Shown here piece after piece: positions 26,526 to 33,501 of a stretch of DNA of 47,973 nt. This stretch comes from an uncultured SAR86 cluster bacterium (GTDB taxonomy: Bacteria > Pseudomonadota > Gammaproteobacteria > Magnimaribacterales > D2472), in assembly GCA_902515155.1 (NCBI GenBank), contig CABXTT010000007.1, positions 1 through 47,973 of the forward strand. Direction: 5' to 3'. The notes under the pieces were generated by a model, which had not been told where the DNA came from, ran no database searches, and saw only the letters and a program-made list of their open reading frames with translations. Numbering within the stretch: position 1 is the first letter of the stretch; each line of letters starts with the position of its first letter. A program made the position numbers and the translations under genes.

Positions 26526-26906
26526 ATGGTTGAATTAATTGTTTGTGTTGCTTTATTTTATATATTTCATCTTTTCTTAACAATGAGCCTTTCTCTTCAT
26601 AAGGTTCCATTTTTAGATTGGACCTATACGGGTGGTGATATTTCAAATATGACAGATTTGTCTCAAAGGATGGCGTCTGCTGGCGATAATCTTAGACAAA
26701 CCTTACCACTTTTTTTAGTGCTATCATGCATGTCCATTATATTGGAAGTAGATAATTTACTTTATGCTCAAATTTGGTTTGGATTTAGAATTGCTTATCT
26801 TGTAGGAGCAATTTTAAATATTTATAGATTTAAATTAATAAGACCACTTATATGGGTTCCCTCAATCGTTATGTTAATAAGAATGGCAACGAATCTTATA
26901 AGTTAA
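26526..26906 (+). CDS. MAPEG family membrane protein
   Basis: Four-helix membrane protein of 126 aa. 'RMASAGDNLRQTLPLFLVL' near residues 48-67 corresponds to the MAPEG R-x-x-x-A-x-x-N-x-x-E-x-x-P motif with Gln replacing the usual Glu. 'WFGFRIAYLVGAILNIYR' follows. The family includes microsomal glutathione transferases and eicosanoid enzymes, while bacterial members are mostly uncharacterised. The Glu-to-Gln change in the glutathione-contact motif makes catalytic activity uncertain. It stands alone and is convergent with the DUF2721 gene. Confidence 0.8.
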   Translation: MVELIVCVALFYIFHLFLTMSLSLHKVPFLDWTYTGGDISNMTDLSQRMASAGDNLRQTLPLFLVLSCMSIILEVDNLLYAQIWFGFRIAYLVGAILNIYRFKLIRPLIWVPSIVMLIRMATNLIS

Positions 26907-26912
26907 TTTTTT

Positions 26913-26945
26913 GAAATCAAATTATTTAATTTGATTTCTTAATTT
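26913..26945 (+). terminator. Palindrome, probable terminator after the MAPEG gene
   Basis: Perfect 12-bp inverted repeat GAAATCAAATTA / TAATTTGATTTC with a 2-nt spacer (26913-26938), then TTAATTTT. The stem is AT-rich, so termination strength is uncertain. Its right arm is inside the 3' end of the convergent DUF2721 gene. On the minus strand it is followed by A, not T, so it should act rightward only. Confidence 0.45.
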
Positions 26946-27383
26946 TGTAATAACAACTTCACTTGACGCTTCATTTTTATGGATAGTTCTAGTTGCAAGA
27001 AATACTTCGTATACTAATGAAAGAAGCGATGATGCAAGTAGAAACATACAAATAATAAATAATGTAGCCACCACTTTAGAAATTTCAACAGCTGTTATGG
27101 CTCCTAAGAACATAAAGATTATAACCAAACAAACAAATAAGGCGCTTCCGGTAGAGAGCCAAATGCCAATTGATACCAAGATACTTCTTTTAGCTAATTT
27201 TTTCATAGCTGAGTTAATAAGCTCATAATCATCACCAGTAGCTTTATGAATAATTGAGTAAATTAAACGTTCTCGATCTTTTATTCTTCCCAAACGACTC
27301 ATCATAACGTTTAGCAACGCCCCAATTCCTGTTAATAAGAATACCGGCGTTACAGCTGTTTGCATTGCTTCAGTGATTAGCAT
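26922..27383 (-). CDS. DUF2721 family membrane protein
   Basis: Membrane protein of 153 aa. The N-terminus 'AMQTAVTPVFLLTGIGALLN' and 'MMSRLGRIKDRER' are the family signature (helix, then R-x-x-R-x-x-D-R). Two long helices near 70-95 and 105-130 follow. The function is not known. The gene lies 9 nt after a small secreted protein on the same strand, suggesting one transcript, and its stop lies in the palindrome at 26913-26938. Confidence 0.8.
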   Translation of the reverse strand: MLITEAMQTAVTPVFLLTGIGALLNVMMSRLGRIKDRERLIYSIIHKATGDDYELINSAMKKLAKRSILVSIGIWLSTGSALFVCLVIIFMFLGAITAVEISKVVATLFIICMFLLASSLLSLVYEVFLATRTIHKNEASSEVVITKLRNQIK

Positions 27384-27392
27384 TTATTTATT

Positions 27393-27728
27393 TTAGTTTT
27401 CAAATTTTCTTTCAGTTCTTTGTTTGCCTCTATGTACACAACTAAGATTGGATGTACTATTATCTAGGAGCGTAACAATCTGATGATCAAACATACAAAA
27501 TCCTTGGATAAGATCAGTTATATATACTTTACTAATTGAAGGTTCAAGAAAGCTTGTTACTGATAAAATATCATATTTATTACATTGATTTATTTTATTT
27601 AGAGCATCTTTATATGCTTCATCACTTGATTGAAGTCTCTTTGTTATCAATATAGAACACTTGGTATCAAACTCAGCAAATAAGTTAAACGAAAACAATA
27701 TAGTTATAAAAAAAAGGTAGTTTTTCAT
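27393..27728 (-). CDS. Secreted small protein with four cysteines, unknown
   Basis: Protein of 111 aa with a clear signal peptide (MKNYLFFITILFSFNLFA). The mature part contains four Cys ('TKCSI', 'NQCNK', 'GFCMF', 'LSCVH'), enough for two disulfides, and ends in a basic stretch 'RGKQRTERKFEN'. I do not recognise a family. It lies just upstream of the DUF2721 gene on the same strand and is divergent from the DmdA-like gene across 100 nt. Confidence 0.6.
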   Translation of the reverse strand: MKNYLFFITILFSFNLFAEFDTKCSILITKRLQSSDEAYKDALNKINQCNKYDILSVTSFLEPSISKVYITDLIQGFCMFDHQIVTLLDNSTSNLSCVHRGKQRTERKFEN

Positions 27729-27828
27729 ATTGATTTTTTTTTAATTATTTTGACACAATACCAGAGAAAAGTATTTACAATTGTCAGTGATATTTTAATT
27801 AATAAACTTAATTTATACAGGATTATAT

Positions 27829-28974
27829 ATGTCTCAAGAGCTTGATGATTTTGGCTTTGGAACGCAAATTAGGAAAAGTCCTTTTTTTGATGCAACTATA
27901 AGATGGGGGGCACAAGGCTTTTCTGTATATAATCATATGTACATACCCAGAGATTTTGGAGATCCAGAACAAAACTTTTGGAACTTACTTAACGATGCAA
28001 TTCTTTGTGATGTTGCAGTCGAAAGACAAGTTCAAATCAAAGGTCCTGATGCATCAAAATTTGTTCAAATGATGTCACCTAGAGATTTATCAAATATGCA
28101 GGTTGGTCAATGCAAGTATGTAATTCTTACCAATCAATTTGGTGGAGTATTAAATGATCCTGTTTTACTTCGTGTTAAAGAAGATTGTTATTGGTTCTCC
28201 TTAGCAGACAGTGATGTTTTATTTTGGGCTTTAGGCCTTGCATCAAATGGAGACTATGATGTTGAAATAACTGAGCCTGATGTATCGCCGCTTCAGCTTC
28301 AAGGTCCAAAATCTAGAGATATCATGATTAAATTATTTGGTGATGAAATTAAAGATCTAAAATATTACTGGTTTAAAAATTTGAAACTTGGTGACATTAA
28401 TCTATTAGTTTCCAGAACAGGCTGGTCAAGCGAGCTTGGTTATGAAATCTTTCTTTTAAATACCGAGGAGGGTGATGAGGTTTATGAAACCATTATGCAG
28501 GTAGGTAAAGACATAGGCCTTCACGCAGGTCATACATCAACAATAAGAAGGATTGAGGGCGGTATGTTGTCTTATCACTCTGACATGAATATTGATACTA
28601 ATCTTCTTGAATTAGGAATGGATAGACTAGTAGATCTTGATAATGATTTTGATTTTATAGGTAAAAATGCATTGCAGAAAATTGCAAAGGAAGGAGTTAA
28701 GAATATGCAAGTTGGTTTAGTTATTCATGATGACCCTATGCCTAGACCAAATACGAAATATTGGAATATTTATAATAATAAATCTATGGTTGGAAAAGTT
28801 ACGTCTGCAGTTTATTCGCCTCGTTTAAAAAAGAATATTGCGCTGGCAATGGTAGATATAAACTCCTCAGTTATAGGAACAAAACTAACAGTTGAAAAAG
28901 ATAATAAAGTTATAGATGCAGAAGTTGTTGAGAAGCCTTTTTACGATCCAAAAAAATCAATTACAAAATCATAA
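27829..28974 (+). CDS. DmdA/GcvT-like aminomethyltransferase family protein
   Basis: Tetrahydrofolate-dependent enzyme of 381 aa with the GCV_T domain (about 25-270) and C-terminal barrel (about 285-370). Motifs resemble DMSP demethylase DmdA as I remember it more than glycine-cleavage GcvT: 'GFSVYNHMYIPRDF' near the N-terminus, 'VAVERQVQIKGPDA', 'MMSPRDLSNMQVGQC' and 'GGVLNDPVLLR', where GcvT has GGxxDD. 'SDSDVLFWALGLA'-like and 'LQGPKSRD' segments also fit. DmdA moves a methyl from DMSP to THF, giving methylmercaptopropionate. No gcvH or gcvP is near. A dimethylglycine- or sarcosine-type demethylase is the main alternative. CAGGAT precedes the ATG. Confidence 0.75.
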   Translation: MSQELDDFGFGTQIRKSPFFDATIRWGAQGFSVYNHMYIPRDFGDPEQNFWNLLNDAILCDVAVERQVQIKGPDASKFVQMMSPRDLSNMQVGQCKYVILTNQFGGVLNDPVLLRVKEDCYWFSLADSDVLFWALGLASNGDYDVEITEPDVSPLQLQGPKSRDIMIKLFGDEIKDLKYYWFKNLKLGDINLLVSRTGWSSELGYEIFLLNTEEGDEVYETIMQVGKDIGLHAGHTSTIRRIEGGMLSYHSDMNIDTNLLELGMDRLVDLDNDFDFIGKNALQKIAKEGVKNMQVGLVIHDDPMPRPNTKYWNIYNNKSMVGKVTSAVYSPRLKKNIALAMVDINSSVIGTKLTVEKDNKVIDAEVVEKPFYDPKKSITKS

Positions 28975-28991
28975 TATTGTTTAAATAGTTT

Positions 28992-29078
28992 TTAACCTTT
29001 TAAGTAGATATAAAATCCTATACCCAAAAGCAAAATTAGAAATAAAAATTCTTCACTAAAAACAAGATATTCAATCAT
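28992..29078 (-). CDS. Micro membrane peptide, 28 aa
   Basis: ATG overlaps the stop of the 139-aa gene as ATGA. It encodes 'MIEYLVFSEEF', then a hydrophobic helix 'LFLILLLGIGFYIYL' and KG. Coupling to the upstream gene supports translation. No family is known. At this length an accidental frame cannot be excluded. Confidence 0.35.
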   Translation of the reverse strand: MIEYLVFSEEFLFLILLLGIGFYIYLKG

Positions 29079-29494
29079 TTTCTGTTCTTAAATAAATTCG
29101 GAGACTCATCAAGTAAAACTACAGCAATAAGATCCAATCCTTTATGCAATTTATTTGTAGTTTTGCTTATACCTTCCCATTCATTATATTTAATCATTAC
29201 ATTAGATCCATTAGGTAATTCTTCAAAAAGCTCGAGGCGTTTTCTATTTTTATCAAATAACATTGGACGCTCAAGGACGTCGTCCATATGTTTCACCTTA
29301 CGTCTTATATAAACTGATAAACCTACATTTTCTTTATCGATAGTAATCATACTCATGTCATAACCGTATTTTTTAAATCTTTGCTGCTCTATTTGACTAG
29401 GAACAAGTTGCAGAGACCATTCAGGATTAGAGCGAATGTCAGGTTGATTTAAATAACAGTAATATGCCTTGCCTTCAATAATTTTTTCTGACAT
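29075..29494 (-). CDS. Possible phage-type ssDNA-binding (gp2.5-like) protein
   Basis: Soluble protein of 139 aa from ATG 29494; the TTG one codon earlier is an unnecessary start. The middle holds 'IRRKVKHMDDVLERPMLFD'. The C-terminal half has 'LPNGSNVMIKYNEWEG' then 'KGLDLIAVVLLDESP'. This order (P-x-x-x-D, G-N-G-S-x-x-x-V, then G-x-x-L-x-x-x-x-V-x-D) is what I recall from OB-fold T7 gp2.5/DUF2815-like ssDNA-binding proteins of marine phages. Identity with any member is not shown, so this stays tentative. It is tightly coupled with the lipoprotein upstream (TGATG) and the 28-aa peptide downstream (ATGA). Confidence 0.5.
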   Translation of the reverse strand: MSEKIIEGKAYYCYLNQPDIRSNPEWSLQLVPSQIEQQRFKKYGYDMSMITIDKENVGLSVYIRRKVKHMDDVLERPMLFDKNRKRLELFEELPNGSNVMIKYNEWEGISKTTNKLHKGLDLIAVVLLDESPNLFKNRK

Positions 29495-29715
29495 CAAGAA
29501 TTAGGTGCAAGTAATGCAGGATTATTTTCACACTCGAATATAACAGAAGCTTTTTCTCTTGGTGGAAATCCTCTTTTAGCATCTAAGTTATCTATAAAAA
29601 TAATACAGTCATCAAGGTTATTAAATGGAGGACTTAGATTATCTTGAGATGATTGACTGTCAGAACAACCACTAATTACAAAAAAACCAACAATAAATAA
29701 AATTTTCTTTCCCAT
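29494..29715 (-). CDS. Small lipoprotein, unknown
   Basis: Protein of 73 aa with a lipoprotein signal: MGKKILFIVGFF, then lipobox 'VISGC' with Cys17 as the lipidation site. Ser follows by one Asp; the Asp at +3 and Ser-rich linker leave membrane sorting unclear. Two further Cys lie in 'DDCIIF' and 'FECENN'. No family is recognised. The stop overlaps the next ATG (TGATG), coupling it to the putative ssDNA-binding protein, an odd pairing. It is divergent from GGT with only 20 nt between starts. Confidence 0.65.
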   Translation of the reverse strand: MGKKILFIVGFFVISGCSDSQSSQDNLSPPFNNLDDCIIFIDNLDAKRGFPPREKASVIFECENNPALLAPNS

Positions 29716-29735
29716 TTGGTTATTATATTTATATT

Positions 29736-31463
29736 ATGACAAAACGAATAACTTTATTTAGAATTGAATCTATGCAAATAAGAATACTATTACTCTTTGT
29801 GTTATCAATTACTATTAACCTGATGTCATACGATAGAGTTACTGGTGAAGATTTCGCATCAAGATCTGAAGTAATTTCTACAAATGGCATGGTTGCTACA
29901 AGTCATCCTCTGGCAACACAAATTGGAATAGATATTCTTAAAAGCGGTGGTAATGCCATAGATGCAGCTATTGCTGCAAATATTGCTTTAGGACTGATGG
30001 AGCCAACAGGTAATGGAATTGGCGGTGATCTTTTTGCAATTATATGGGATCAAAAAACACAAAAACTTTACGGTTTGAATGCAAGTGGTCCTGCGCCAAT
30101 TAATCTATCTATAGAATACTTTAAAAAAAATAACCTCCAAAAAATACCTTCTTATGGTCCGCTTCCTGTAACTGTTCCAGGAGCAGTAGATGGATGGATT
30201 AAGATGCATGAAAGATTTGGATTGATTCAGTTTAGTGATTTATTTAAACCAACAATTAATTATGCAAGAGAGGGTTTTCCAATTACAGAGACCATTGCAT
30301 ATTATCTTCAATTATCTTCAGAACGTTTTGCATCTTACTCAAATTTTAAAGAAGTTTGGATGCCAAATAATAAGACTTTGTCTAAGGGCGATATTTTTAA
30401 GAATCCTTTTCTTGCTAAAACTCTTGAAGAAATTTCAAAATCTAAGCGAAAAAGTTTTTATGAGGGAGAAATTGCAAAATTGATGTCTGATTTTATTAAA
30501 GAGCAAGGTGGCTTCTTATCGCAAGATGATCTTGCTAACTATAGTGCTGAATGGGTAGAGCCAGTATCTACTAATTATAGAGGTTATGATATCTGGGAGT
30601 TGCCACCTAACAGTCAAGGTATAGCTGCATTACAAATTTTAAATATTTTAGAAAATTTTGATGTTAAAGATATGGGACTTTTTAGTCATGAATATATTCA
30701 TCACTTTGTTGAGGCAAAAAAACTAGCTTTTGAAGATAGGGCAAAATATTATGCTGATCCAAATTTTAATACAATTGATACTGATTATTTAATATCAAAG
30801 GATTACGCTCTTAAGCGAACAAAACTAATTAATAAGTCAAAATCTCTATCAAGAATTGATGCTGGTAATTTAAAAGATGGAGATACTATCTATCTTACAA
30901 CTGCTGATAAATTTGGGAACATGGTTTCTTTGATACAAAGTAACTATAGAGGGATGGGATCTGGAATGGTACCTCCTAATAGTGGATTTATGCTTCAGGA
31001 CAGGGGTGAGTTATTTAGTTTAGATAAGAACCATGCAAACGCACTGGTTGGGGGTAAAAGACCTTTTCATACAATAATACCTGCCTTTATAACTAAAGAT
31101 AACAAACCTTTTGTAAGTTTTGGTGTAATGGGAGGAGGAACCCAACCTCAAGCTCACGCACAAATTGTTATAAACTTAATAGACTTTGAATTAAATCTAC
31201 AAGAGGCTGGTGATGCTCCTAGAATAGTCCATACTGGATCAAGTCAGCCAACCGACGAAATAATGATTGATGGAGGACTTGTTAACTTAGAAAGCGGTTT
31301 TAACTTAAATATTCAAGCAAATCTTATAAAGTACGGACACAAAATGGGTAACGAAAAAAATGGAAAGGGTATCTATGGTGGGTATCAAGCAATAATGATT
31401 AAAGATGGGGTATATTATGGCGCCTCAGAATCAAGAAAAGACGGCCATGCAGCAGGGTATTAA
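29736..31463 (+). CDS. ggt: Gamma-glutamyltransferase
   Basis: Periplasmic N-terminal-nucleophile hydrolase of 575 aa that cleaves gamma-glutamyl bonds in glutathione and related peptides. The large-subunit start is typical: 'GMVATSHPLATQIGIDILKS', 'GGNAIDAAIAAN' and 'GNGIGGDLFAII'. The self-cleavage nucleophile is Thr384 in 'GDTIYLTTAD', which would leave a small subunit of residues 384-575 containing 'GGKRPFHTIIPAF' and 'GVMGGGTQPQAH'. A signal segment is 'IRILLLFVLSITINLMS', so ATG 29772 (Met13) may be the true start. A 26-aa peptide gene follows 3 nt after the stop. Confidence 0.92.
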   Translation: MTKRITLFRIESMQIRILLLFVLSITINLMSYDRVTGEDFASRSEVISTNGMVATSHPLATQIGIDILKSGGNAIDAAIAANIALGLMEPTGNGIGGDLFAIIWDQKTQKLYGLNASGPAPINLSIEYFKKNNLQKIPSYGPLPVTVPGAVDGWIKMHERFGLIQFSDLFKPTINYAREGFPITETIAYYLQLSSERFASYSNFKEVWMPNNKTLSKGDIFKNPFLAKTLEEISKSKRKSFYEGEIAKLMSDFIKEQGGFLSQDDLANYSAEWVEPVSTNYRGYDIWELPPNSQGIAALQILNILENFDVKDMGLFSHEYIHHFVEAKKLAFEDRAKYYADPNFNTIDTDYLISKDYALKRTKLINKSKSLSRIDAGNLKDGDTIYLTTADKFGNMVSLIQSNYRGMGSGMVPPNSGFMLQDRGELFSLDKNHANALVGGKRPFHTIIPAFITKDNKPFVSFGVMGGGTQPQAHAQIVINLIDFELNLQEAGDAPRIVHTGSSQPTDEIMIDGGLVNLESGFNLNIQANLIKYGHKMGNEKNGKGIYGGYQAIMIKDGVYYGASESRKDGHAAGY

Positions 31464-31466
31464 ATA

Positions 31467-31547
31467 ATGTCATACACAACATATTTAATAGGAAACCTAA
31501 TTTTCATAGGTCTCCTATACTATATTGTTAAAAATAAAAACAAATAA
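31467..31547 (+). CDS. Micro membrane peptide, 26 aa
   Basis: ATG lies 3 nt after the GGT stop (TAA ATA ATG). The product is MSYTTYLIGN, a hydrophobic 'LIFIGLLYYIV' and a basic KNKNK tail, the normal layout of a tiny single-pass protein. Close coupling to ggt and positive-inside charge support it. Length alone leaves doubt. Confidence 0.35.
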   Translation: MSYTTYLIGNLIFIGLLYYIVKNKNK

Positions 31548-31556
31548 TTTTATTTA

Positions 31557-32336
31557 TTAATCTTCACTTGAGTTGTATAACCATTCAACTCTATATGTTG
31601 ATTGAGGGCCACACTTTGCATTTGTTTGAAGTTCTGCCCAATAACCAGTTTCACGCATCATATTTCTAAATTCTGGAGAGCTTGAAATTATATCGCCTCT
31701 TTTTTTAGCACTGTAATAATGTCGCATAATTACAAAGTCATACTTAGTATCTGCATCCAATCCTCTATAAGGAATTAAGATATGTTCACCATAACCAGCT
31801 CTGTTACCAAGCTCTATCTCCTTAGCTTCAATTTTTGCATTGATTTCCAATATATTATTTAAATTACCTAGACTGGTATAAGAGCATTGCATAAAATCAA
31901 CAAATTTAAATTTATCCATTTCTTCAGCAGGAATTCTGATTCCTCTTGCTCTGACACCCCTCATCGAGATACTTCTTTTAACTTCAACTCCACTTTCACC
32001 ATCAAACTCGCTATTATCAGCAGCCCACTTAGGATAATTATTCATGTAAGCACCCCATTCTTTATATTGCTCAATTCCATTGGGCCACCATCCATATTCA
32101 ATTATGTCGTATTCTCTTTCTCCAGCCCAAATAGGAACAAATAAGGCTCTACCATACTTTAAATTATTTTCTTTAAGGAACTTTAAATATTCCATACTTT
32201 GCTTTCTAACATCTTCGTAATTTTTTCCTTCTGACATATTTCCAAAGAAAAACTCAGCTCTATAGGTATATTGCTCTGAAGTTTCAGCATTAATTTTTAT
32301 TGAAAATAACAATACAAATGTTATTAAGATTCTCAT
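31557..32336 (-). CDS. Secreted protein, possible dimeric alpha/beta-barrel fold
   Basis: Exported protein of 259 aa with signal peptide MRILITFVLLFSIKINA. The mature part is rich in Tyr and Trp ('EYGWWPNGIEQYKEWGAYM', 'GYGEHILIPYRGLD') and has two Cys ('FMQCSY', 'NAKCGP') that could pair. The alternating strand-helix pattern suggests two ferredoxin-like barrel domains, but I assign no family. AAGGAG 7 nt before the ATG is a strong ribosome-binding site. It is divergent from the secreted protein at 32501, with 164 nt between. Confidence 0.6.
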   Translation of the reverse strand: MRILITFVLLFSIKINAETSEQYTYRAEFFFGNMSEGKNYEDVRKQSMEYLKFLKENNLKYGRALFVPIWAGEREYDIIEYGWWPNGIEQYKEWGAYMNNYPKWAADNSEFDGESGVEVKRSISMRGVRARGIRIPAEEMDKFKFVDFMQCSYTSLGNLNNILEINAKIEAKEIELGNRAGYGEHILIPYRGLDADTKYDFVIMRHYYSAKKRGDIISSSPEFRNMMRETGYWAELQTNAKCGPQSTYRVEWLYNSSED

Positions 32337-32347
32337 CAGTCACTCCT

Positions 32348-32375
32348 TTTATATTTAATCTTTAAAGCATATCAA
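32348..32375 (-). promoter_or_regulatory. Possible promoter for the gene starting at 32336
   Basis: On the minus strand TTGATA (32375-32370), a 16-nt spacer and TATAAA (32353-32348). The -10 overlaps the Shine-Dalgarno site by one base, so the leader would be only a few nt. It could be chance in AT-rich DNA. Confidence 0.25.
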
Positions 32376-32457
32376 AATATTAACTATTTTTTAAAATTAA
32401 AAGATATTAAAGCTTATAAAAGTTATATACATTTAAGAAAGACGCTAATTTGTAAAT

Positions 32458-32487
32458 TTGATATATTTAGATAGAACTTTATATAAT
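32458..32487 (+). promoter_or_regulatory. Possible promoter for the gene starting at 32501
   Basis: TTGATA (32458-32463), an 18-nt spacer and a perfect TATAAT (32482-32487). GGAG (32491-32494) follows at once and ATG is at 32501, so the leader would be under 10 nt. It mirrors the site for the divergent gene. Confidence 0.3.
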
Positions 32488-32500
32488 TTCGGAGAAAATA

Positions 32501-33184
32501 ATGAAAAATTTTAGATTAGCGTGCTTGTTAGCATTATCAATTAATATTATGTCAGCACCTGAGGGAGCTTTTAATACCTTAATGGTTAAGGCAAAAGACG
32601 TAAATGGATATATTAATTTTATGAAAGAAAATCCAGAGGTTTTTAAAACAATCGGCTCAGATGTCGCTGGTGTTTGTGTAACCAGTTTAGGAAATGATTA
32701 TCCTGGACAAATGTTTGTGTGGAATGCTTTCCCATCAATTGAAAAAGCTTTTGCTGCAAGTGATTTATACGACCCAATGAATACTTCATCTGACTTTAAA
32801 CAATTAAGAACCGTGATGTATGCTGCAACATTTAAACCACTTAAGGATTTTGAATTAAGACCAGGTTCTGAAAGACTTTGGAGAATTAAATTAAATAACT
32901 GGCAAAAATATGTTGAAAAAATGACTGAATTAGAAAAAGCCTTGAATGATGCAGGGCATGATATACGTATTGGAGTATTTAGTCCTATTGGAGGCGGATC
33001 TGCAGAAACAGGAATGTTTCATTTAAGAGCTGTTGGCAATTCTAGTGCTGAAACAGGCGCTGCAATAGATGATTATTTTTCAGGAGCCTCGTGGGGTAGG
33101 GTTTGGGATGCTTCTCAAGAATATGTTGATGAAGTAGTCAACGAAACTCTTGAAAATTGTCAGATAGTTTATACTGCAGAATAA
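32501..33184 (+). CDS. Secreted protein, possible antibiotic-monooxygenase/EthD-like barrel pair
   Basis: Protein of 227 aa with signal peptide MKNFRLACLLALSINIMSA. Two halves each look like a ferredoxin-type barrel: 'FNTLMVKAKDVNGYINFM' with 'GQMFVWNAFPSIEKAFAA', and 'LWRIKLNNWQKYVEKMTELE' with 'GMFHLRAVGNSSAETGAA'. This strand-helix order resembles Dabb/ABM/EthD folds, and no catalytic residues are known for it. GGAGAAA precedes the ATG. A strong terminator follows at 33203. It is probably functionally linked to the divergent secreted protein at 31557, which has a comparable layout. Confidence 0.6.
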   Translation: MKNFRLACLLALSINIMSAPEGAFNTLMVKAKDVNGYINFMKENPEVFKTIGSDVAGVCVTSLGNDYPGQMFVWNAFPSIEKAFAASDLYDPMNTSSDFKQLRTVMYAATFKPLKDFELRPGSERLWRIKLNNWQKYVEKMTELEKALNDAGHDIRIGVFSPIGGGSAETGMFHLRAVGNSSAETGAAIDDYFSGASWGRVWDASQEYVDEVVNETLENCQIVYTAE

Positions 33185-33202
33185 TTTTAGATTGATATTC
33201 TT

Positions 33203-33228
33203 AAAAGGGAGCAAACGCTCCCTTTTTT
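33203..33228 (+). terminator. Rho-independent terminator
   Basis: Stem AAAAGGGAGC / GCTCCCTTTT with loop AAAC and six T in total, 18 nt after the stop of the secreted-protein gene. Its stem core matches the terminator at 24349. Confidence 0.9.
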
Positions 33229-33241
33229 ATTATAATGATAT

Positions 33242-33406
33242 ATGGATAAAAATAAGGTTTGGACTTTTGGAGATTCAAAATTAGATAGACAAGGTAGAGC
33301 AATCTTCTTTGTTGGCTATAGTGAAGAAACTAACCTAAAAAATGAATTAATCGAACTTTGGGAGCCTGAAAATGTTTTTAAAAGCAGGAGTAAAGAAAAT
33401 GAATAA
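33242..33406 (+). CDS. Small soluble protein, 54 aa, unknown
   Basis: ATG begins 13 nt past the terminator T-run, with TATAAT at 33231-33236 only 5 nt before it. The product starts 'MDKNKVWTFGDSKLDRQGRA', continues 'IFFVGYSEETNLKNELIELW' and ends in a charged tail. A strand-turn-helix mix is plausible. No family is recognised. It overlaps the next micro-ORF by 8 nt, suggesting a two-peptide unit. Confidence 0.45.
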   Translation: MDKNKVWTFGDSKLDRQGRAIFFVGYSEETNLKNELIELWEPENVFKSRSKENE

Positions 33407-33482
33407 TTGGGTAAATTGGGTTATTTATATTTGTTTGGCAGTAGGTATATTTAGTTACGTGGTGAGACTTGCATATAGTTAA
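33399..33482 (+). CDS. Micro membrane peptide, 27 aa
   Basis: ATG lies 8 nt inside the end of the 54-aa frame. The product 'MNNWVNWVIYICLAVGIFSY' followed by VVRLAYS is one Trp-flanked hydrophobic helix. No Shine-Dalgarno site is apparent apart from AGGAG about 10 nt upstream (33386-33390). No family is known. Confidence 0.4.
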   Translation: MNNWVNWVIYICLAVGIFSYVVRLAYS

Positions 33483-33501
33483 AAAAAGTTTCTATATATG
33501 A

